Below are positions 61,837 through 64,000 of a DNA stretch of 64,000 bases, piece after piece. Both the position numbers and the translations under genes were made by a program. This DNA comes from Engraulis encrasicolus (taxonomy: Eukaryota; Chordata; Actinopteri; Clupeiformes; Engraulidae): the NCBI RefSeq assembly GCF_034702125.1, contig NC_085876.1, positions 30,474,093 through 30,538,092 of the forward strand, read 5' to 3'. Each line of letters begins with the position of its first letter. Positions within the stretch are counted from its first letter, which is position 1. Below the pieces are notes generated by a model, which worked only from the letters and a program-made list of their open reading frames with translations, did not search any database and was not told the DNA's origin.

Positions 61837-62872
61837 CTACTAACATTCCACTTTCTTAAACAAGGACCTGTGCAGACACCAGGAGTCAGCCACGACAACT
61901 AGTTGGATGGATTGAAAGAAAGCTGAAACAAACAACACCTTTCCCAGTAAAAATGTTAGATCATTACACAGCTATGTCCTGCCTCTGATGGTCTTGGTGA
62001 AAGTTGTACACACAGAGAGAGAGACACACTCCATATCTTTGATTTCACTTTTGGTTTCTAACACCCACTGGTATTTGCACTCAGATAACCAACAAGTGCA
62101 ACAGTCACTGAGCCAGGCAGGGATTCCCCTTGAAACCCTAGAGCTGTGAAGAAGGCTAGTGATGTCATGCGGAGTGTGATACATTTGTTTCTTTCATTTC
62201 AACATCCTCAGTCCCATGTTTACACCCTATCTGTTTTTTTAACAGATATTTCAATTGTCTTACTTTTAAATAATGTTCAATTAATGAGTAAACTATTAAA
62301 TAGAGAGTAGAGTGGAGTATATTAATCCCAAAGGAAATTAAGGTGTCTAGTAGCACACATAGATAGAGATTATTTCAAATATATTAACATTCACATAATA
62401 AAATAATGAATAAAGTAAGTAGACTATTAATCATTTATTTAAATGGATGTGTGTGGACCTTGGATGCTGCTGTTTTGTCACACATATGAATGAAATTGCT
62501 TATCATTTATTTAACATATTAATTACATAAAAATGACTAAACCCCTTAAAAATAAGAGGGATTTGCGACTGCCCAAGAATGTTGTCGTCCCTAACCAATG
62601 TGTTTGACTATGCAGATGCATTTGTGTTAAAATATCCACAAATTTCCAGACTTAAGGCAGATAATAAGCACGCAATAATAATGAACAGGACAGGACAAGA
62701 ACACTGTAGAGGTATTGCATGATTTCCTGTCAATTGTAGAGAGAAAATGAGTAATTGTTTCTTCCGGGTACTTCCCACGGTTCCTAGGAACTGCATTCGT
62801 GGAAACAGGTTTCCAAAGAGGGAATTTGGGAATTTCTTTTGATTACGGTCAGTGAGTGGCTTTCATGCGAGG

Positions 62873-63800
62873 CAGGGGTGGGAAACCTTTTTTCATTCGA
62901 GGGGCCACTTCATTCGAGTACTCCAAGGGCCGTACTATGAACACAAACCAGGATTTCCCCCTGCACTTTAAGCCTATATTGAGGGTAGCCACCTTTACAA
63001 TAGACCCCACCTTCACTAGGTCCCCTGAAAATACAACTTAATTGTATTGTAAACATAATTTCTAACATTTCTTTACAAAACATGTCATATTTCATGTGAA
63101 ACTGCATGACATTAAAGTTATGTCGGGGTGCGGATAAGACGACCTCAGTAGCCGTAAACAGCCCCCGGGCCATAGGTTCCCCACCCCTGATGTAAGAGTT
63201 GAAGAGCTGGAATCTACCTGAAACACCAGCAGCACCGTGCTGATGAAAAGGTAGCGGCCTGAGGCGAGCCTGGCTCCAGAGAGGCACTGTAGTACACTGG
63301 GTGACACAGCAGCCTATATGGGGTTTCCACTAGCACAGGGGTGGGAACCTTTTTCATTCGAGGGCCCACTTCAAACTCCTCCAAGGGCCGTGAAAGTCTT
63401 CCGAGGGCCGTACTATGAATACAAACCAGGATTTCCCCCTGCACTTTAGGCCTATAGCCTATTGAAGGTAGCCACCTTCACGGTCCCCTGAAAATATAAC
63501 AGAATTGTATTGCAAATGTAATTTCTAACATTTCTTTACAAAACATGTCATATTTCATGTGAAACTGCATGACATTAAAGTTATGTCGGGGGGGGATAAG
63601 ACGGCCTCAGTAGCCGTAAACAGCCCCCGGGCCATAGGTTCCCCACCCCTGATGTAAGGGTTGAAGAGCTGGAATGCACCTGAAACACCAGCAGCACCGT
63701 GCTGATGAAAAGGTAGCGGCCTGAGGCCGGTCGCGCTCCAGAGAGCCACTGTAGTGCACTGGGTGACACAGCAGCCTATTGAGGGGGTTTCCAATAGCAG
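62873..63800. repeat. 463-bp tandem duplication containing a MITE and a unique block
   Basis: Two units start at the terminus caggggtggg (62873 and 63336). Each holds a hAT MITE of the 50399 family plus about 145 bases shared with high identity (words accagcagcaccgtgctgat and aaggtagcggcctgagg). The block after the second MITE ends near 63800. A minus-strand open frame with a hydrophobic stretch (GRYLFISTVLLVFQ) crosses the unique part; I do not recognise it. Confidence 0.75.
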
Positions 63801-63955
63801 GTTTCTGTTCAGGGCTTTCCAGGAGGTGTTGTGCAAGGACACCCTCTCAAGGCATTCTCTCTTTCTCTTGGCTATCTGGCATCTCCTTTCACTTTCATTT
63901 TCTTTCATTCATTCAGCAATGTTTGACTAGATGCTGACACAGATCTCGTTCTTCC

Positions 63956-63957
<2 letters not shown>

Positions 63958-64000
<43 letters not shown>
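63958..64000. repeat. (GT)n microsatellite running off the window
   Basis: About 21 GT units reach the last base, so the full length is not visible. Confidence 0.9.

Overview
The window is vertebrate, almost certainly teleost, nuclear DNA. It has GT-AG introns, very long (GT)n and (GA)n tracts, dense non-autonomous DNA transposons, and a block of genes (eif3i, hdac1, marcksl1) that also lie close together on human 1p35. It is not prokaryotic, so most long open frames are low-complexity artefacts.

Layout. (1) 382-3143, plus strand: the last four coding exons of eif3i (eIF3 subunit i). (2) About 3291-24800: two head-to-tail units of one segmental duplication. Each begins in eif3i 3' UTR-derived sequence and carries one copy of a multi-exon gene I do not recognise: gene A at 10920-15149 and gene B at 19241-23868. 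Both encode a signal peptide, short Thr/Pro cassettes from phase-1/phase-1 exons, one long acidic Ser/Asp/Glu/His repeat exon, and an EEEP-type C-terminus. The units have since gained different transposons. (3) 28722-42686, minus strand: a complete 14-coding-exon hdac1 (483 aa) with a long 3' UTR. (4) 42.7-53.4 kb: intergenic and repeat-rich, with a broken Tc1 transposon, a LINE fragment and a 686-bp element with perfect 186-bp inverted arms. (5) 54212-56012, minus strand: a two-exon marcksl1 (218 aa). (6) 56.4-64 kb: simple repeats and MITEs, with no supported gene.

eif3i works in translation initiation, hdac1 in chromatin repression and marcksl1 in actin/membrane signalling. Their proximity is ancestral synteny, not an operon. 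In the human order as I recall it, FAM167B and LCK sit between EIF3I and HDAC1; here the orphan gene pair occupies that interval and hdac1 points the opposite way relative to eif3i.

The most unusual signals are: the tandem orphan secreted acidic genes, whose repeats are full of S-x-E motifs; several hammerhead-ribozyme-like cores in repeats resembling Penelope-type retroelements (two of them facing each other in the 186-bp arms, with 14-bp target duplications outside); and an eif3i 3' splice site whose polypyrimidine tract is replaced by about 30 TG repeats. All homology statements rest on reading the sequence and on remembered family features; no searches were run.
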